From CAVTWH01 sp963850915 (GTDB lineage Bacteria; Actinomycetota; Actinomycetes; Mycobacteriales; Micromonosporaceae), in the NCBI GenBank assembly GCA_963850915.1, contig CAWKND010000011.1:1-64000 (forward strand): a DNA stretch of 64,000 bases, read 5' to 3'. The translations under genes were made by a program, and so were the position numbers. Of this stretch, positions 62,933-64,000 are shown piece after piece (position 1 is the stretch's first letter; each line of letters begins with the position of its first letter). The notes beneath the pieces were generated by a model. It was not told the origin of the DNA, ran no database searches, and saw only the letters and a program-made list of their open reading frames with translations.

Positions 62933-64000
62933 TCAGCGTCGGGGCGGGGCCGGTCCGTCGGAGGCGGCGCCCCACGGATCGTCGGGACCGCTGCTGCTGC
63001 CGCTGTTGTTGTCGCTCCCGCCGCCGGTACCCGTTGCGGAGTCTTCGCCGGCCGGGCGTTGACCGCGGCCGGCGGCGCGGTCGCGGACCCAGCCCATGCC
63101 GGAGCCGACCCAGTCGCCGACTCCGGTGGCGCCGTCGCCGAGCTTGCGGAGCAGGCTGACGAGCGGATCCTGGGAGCGCCGGAACGTCTCCCGGTAGTCC
63201 TCGGCCGCCGCCTTGGCGTCAGTGGACATCGACGCGGTACGGTCGTCGTCGCGGCGCGGGTAGTCGCCGGAGAGAATCTGTTGGTACGCACCGGAATCGG
63301 TCCACCTACGCAGGTCGGCCGAGCGGGCGACCGGCAGCGGGTGGGTCATCCCGACAAGCATCCGCAGCTTGATCAGGCTGTCCCGCAGATCACCCGCGCG
63401 GTCGTAGTCGGCGGCCTGCTCGAGGAACGCGGTGGTGTCGATCTCGGCGAGGTCACCGCCGCCGGCCAGCTTCATGTGCGCGCGCAGCGCAGCGGCCGGG
63501 TCCTGCCCGGCGAGCAGGCCGGCCCGGTCGGCCGACAGTTCGGCCTTGCGCCACCACTCGTAGAGCGCCACGATCAGCCCACGCAGCGCCATCGAGCCGA
63601 TCGGCAGCCAGGCCATGCTGGTGGCGAGCCGGGTCAGTACCAGCATCATCGTTCGGTAGACGGCGTGCCCGCTGACCAGGTGGCCGAGTTCGTGGCCGAG
63701 CACGTAGCGCAGCTCCTCGTCGTCGAACAGCTCCACCATGCGGCTGTTGACCACGATGAACGGCTTGGCCATCCCGACGCAGCCGGCGTTGAGTTCCGGC
63801 GAGAACTGCACGAAGAGCTCGGGCAGCTCGGCGATGTCCAGGGTCGCCGCGGCCTCGGCGAAGAGCCGGTGTACCCGGGGGTGCTGGCGGTGGTCGACAC
63901 GGATCGCGCTGCCCAGGTATTCCAGGCGCCAGGCGCGCTCGTTCCACAGCGAGGAGAGCATTTTGAGCACCTCGTCGAAGCCACGCAGTTCGCGCAGCGC
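62933..64000 (-). CDS. M48 family metallopeptidase, 5' end beyond the window
   Basis: At least 355 residues; the frame is open to the right edge (LRELRGFDEVLKML precedes the first Met at 63970), so the start is not in the window. The zinc motif is GHELGHLVSGH with the third ligand in ELSADRAGLL. Two hydrophobic segments flank it (TMMLVLTRLATSMAWLPIGSMALRGLIVAL), so it is membrane-bound or membrane-associated. The C-terminal 120 residues are hydrophilic, ending in a Gly/Ser/Asn-rich tail. Related enzymes degrade misfolded membrane proteins or process lipoproteins. Confidence 0.88.
   Translation of the reverse strand, partial: ALRELRGFDEVLKMLSSLWNERAWRLEYLGSAIRVDHRQHPRVHRLFAEAAATLDIAELPELFVQFSPELNAGCVGMAKPFIVVNSRMVELFDDEELRYVLGHELGHLVSGHAVYRTMMLVLTRLATSMAWLPIGSMALRGLIVALYEWWRKAELSADRAGLLAGQDPAAALRAHMKLAGGGDLAEIDTTAFLEQAADYDRAGDLRDSLIKLRMLVGMTHPLPVARSADLRRWTDSGAYQQILSGDYPRRDDDRTASMSTDAKAAAEDYRETFRRSQDPLVSLLRKLGDGATGVGDWVGSGMGWVRDRAAGRGQRPAGEDSATGTGGGSDNNSGSSSGPDDPWGAASDGPAPPRR

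Overview
This is one contig of very high GC DNA from an actinobacterium. The family is probably Micromonosporaceae or a close relative. That is an inference from the gene content: a CtaJ/DUF5130 pair, a mycothiol-enzyme homologue (DsbA family, Rv2466c type), Eis and GlbO homologues, an M. tuberculosis-type RpiB, many GTG starts and many 4-base start/stop overlaps. No marker gene is present to name a genus. A strong local habit is overuse of the word GTAC, especially GGTACC, CGTACC and AGTACC, in most core genes.

Layout. 1-2207: the end of an integrated element, with a broken DUF2637 gene and the 3' part of a tRNA-Gly(TCC) at 2164-2207 that looks like its attachment site. 2340-6377: a heme-binding-like protein and glutathione-independent formaldehyde dehydrogenase, a membrane protein and a HAD phosphatase. 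6676-9021: an arylsulfatase broken by three single-base shifts. 9032-20320: transport, membrane, kinase, Eis-like acetyltransferase, RpiB, DUF1015 and DsbA-like genes. 20540-25616: PepN, DUF5130, CtaJ, then a secreted protein coupled to a class F sortase. 25622-34269: HNH nuclease, MscS channel, an exporter, truncated globin, YbjN, and a compact EttA/thioesterase operon. 34432-38592: trehalose synthesis (OtsA, then an OtsB fused to a GH15 domain). 38716-40848: a DUF2087 regulator, a secreted GH25 lysozyme and a membrane protein. 41132-49931: an alpha-glucoside uptake and hydrolysis locus (alpha-glucosidase, LacI regulator, two permeases, lipoprotein binding protein, and a second alpha-glucosidase that is frameshifted). 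50421-57937: cobalamin genes (cobA-type methyltransferase, frameshifted cobT, cobC-like, cobB) interrupted by a divergent class A penicillin-binding protein. 58062-64000: SURF1, a membrane protein, ATP-dependent DNA ligase, M20 peptidase, and an M48 peptidase that runs off the right edge.

How genes fit together. The 41-50 kb locus imports malto- or gluco-oligosaccharides and cleaves them in the cytoplasm under a LacI repressor whose likely sites (CTTGC half-sites) lie before each transcription unit. The trehalose genes sit nearby but in a separate unit. The cobA-cobT-cobC genes are translationally coupled. Ten frame disruptions fall in four genes; restoring one base at each of those in the sulfatase, the second glucosidase and cobT gives full-length proteins. 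They are therefore either recent mutations or assembly errors, and raw reads would decide.

No clearly new multi-gene defence or biosynthetic system was found. The most notable items are the GTAC bias, tandem repeats that duplicate stop codons, a family of long perfect hairpins, a CobB lacking its amidotransferase cysteine, a CPWA variant of a mycothiol enzyme, and the OtsB-GH15 fusion.
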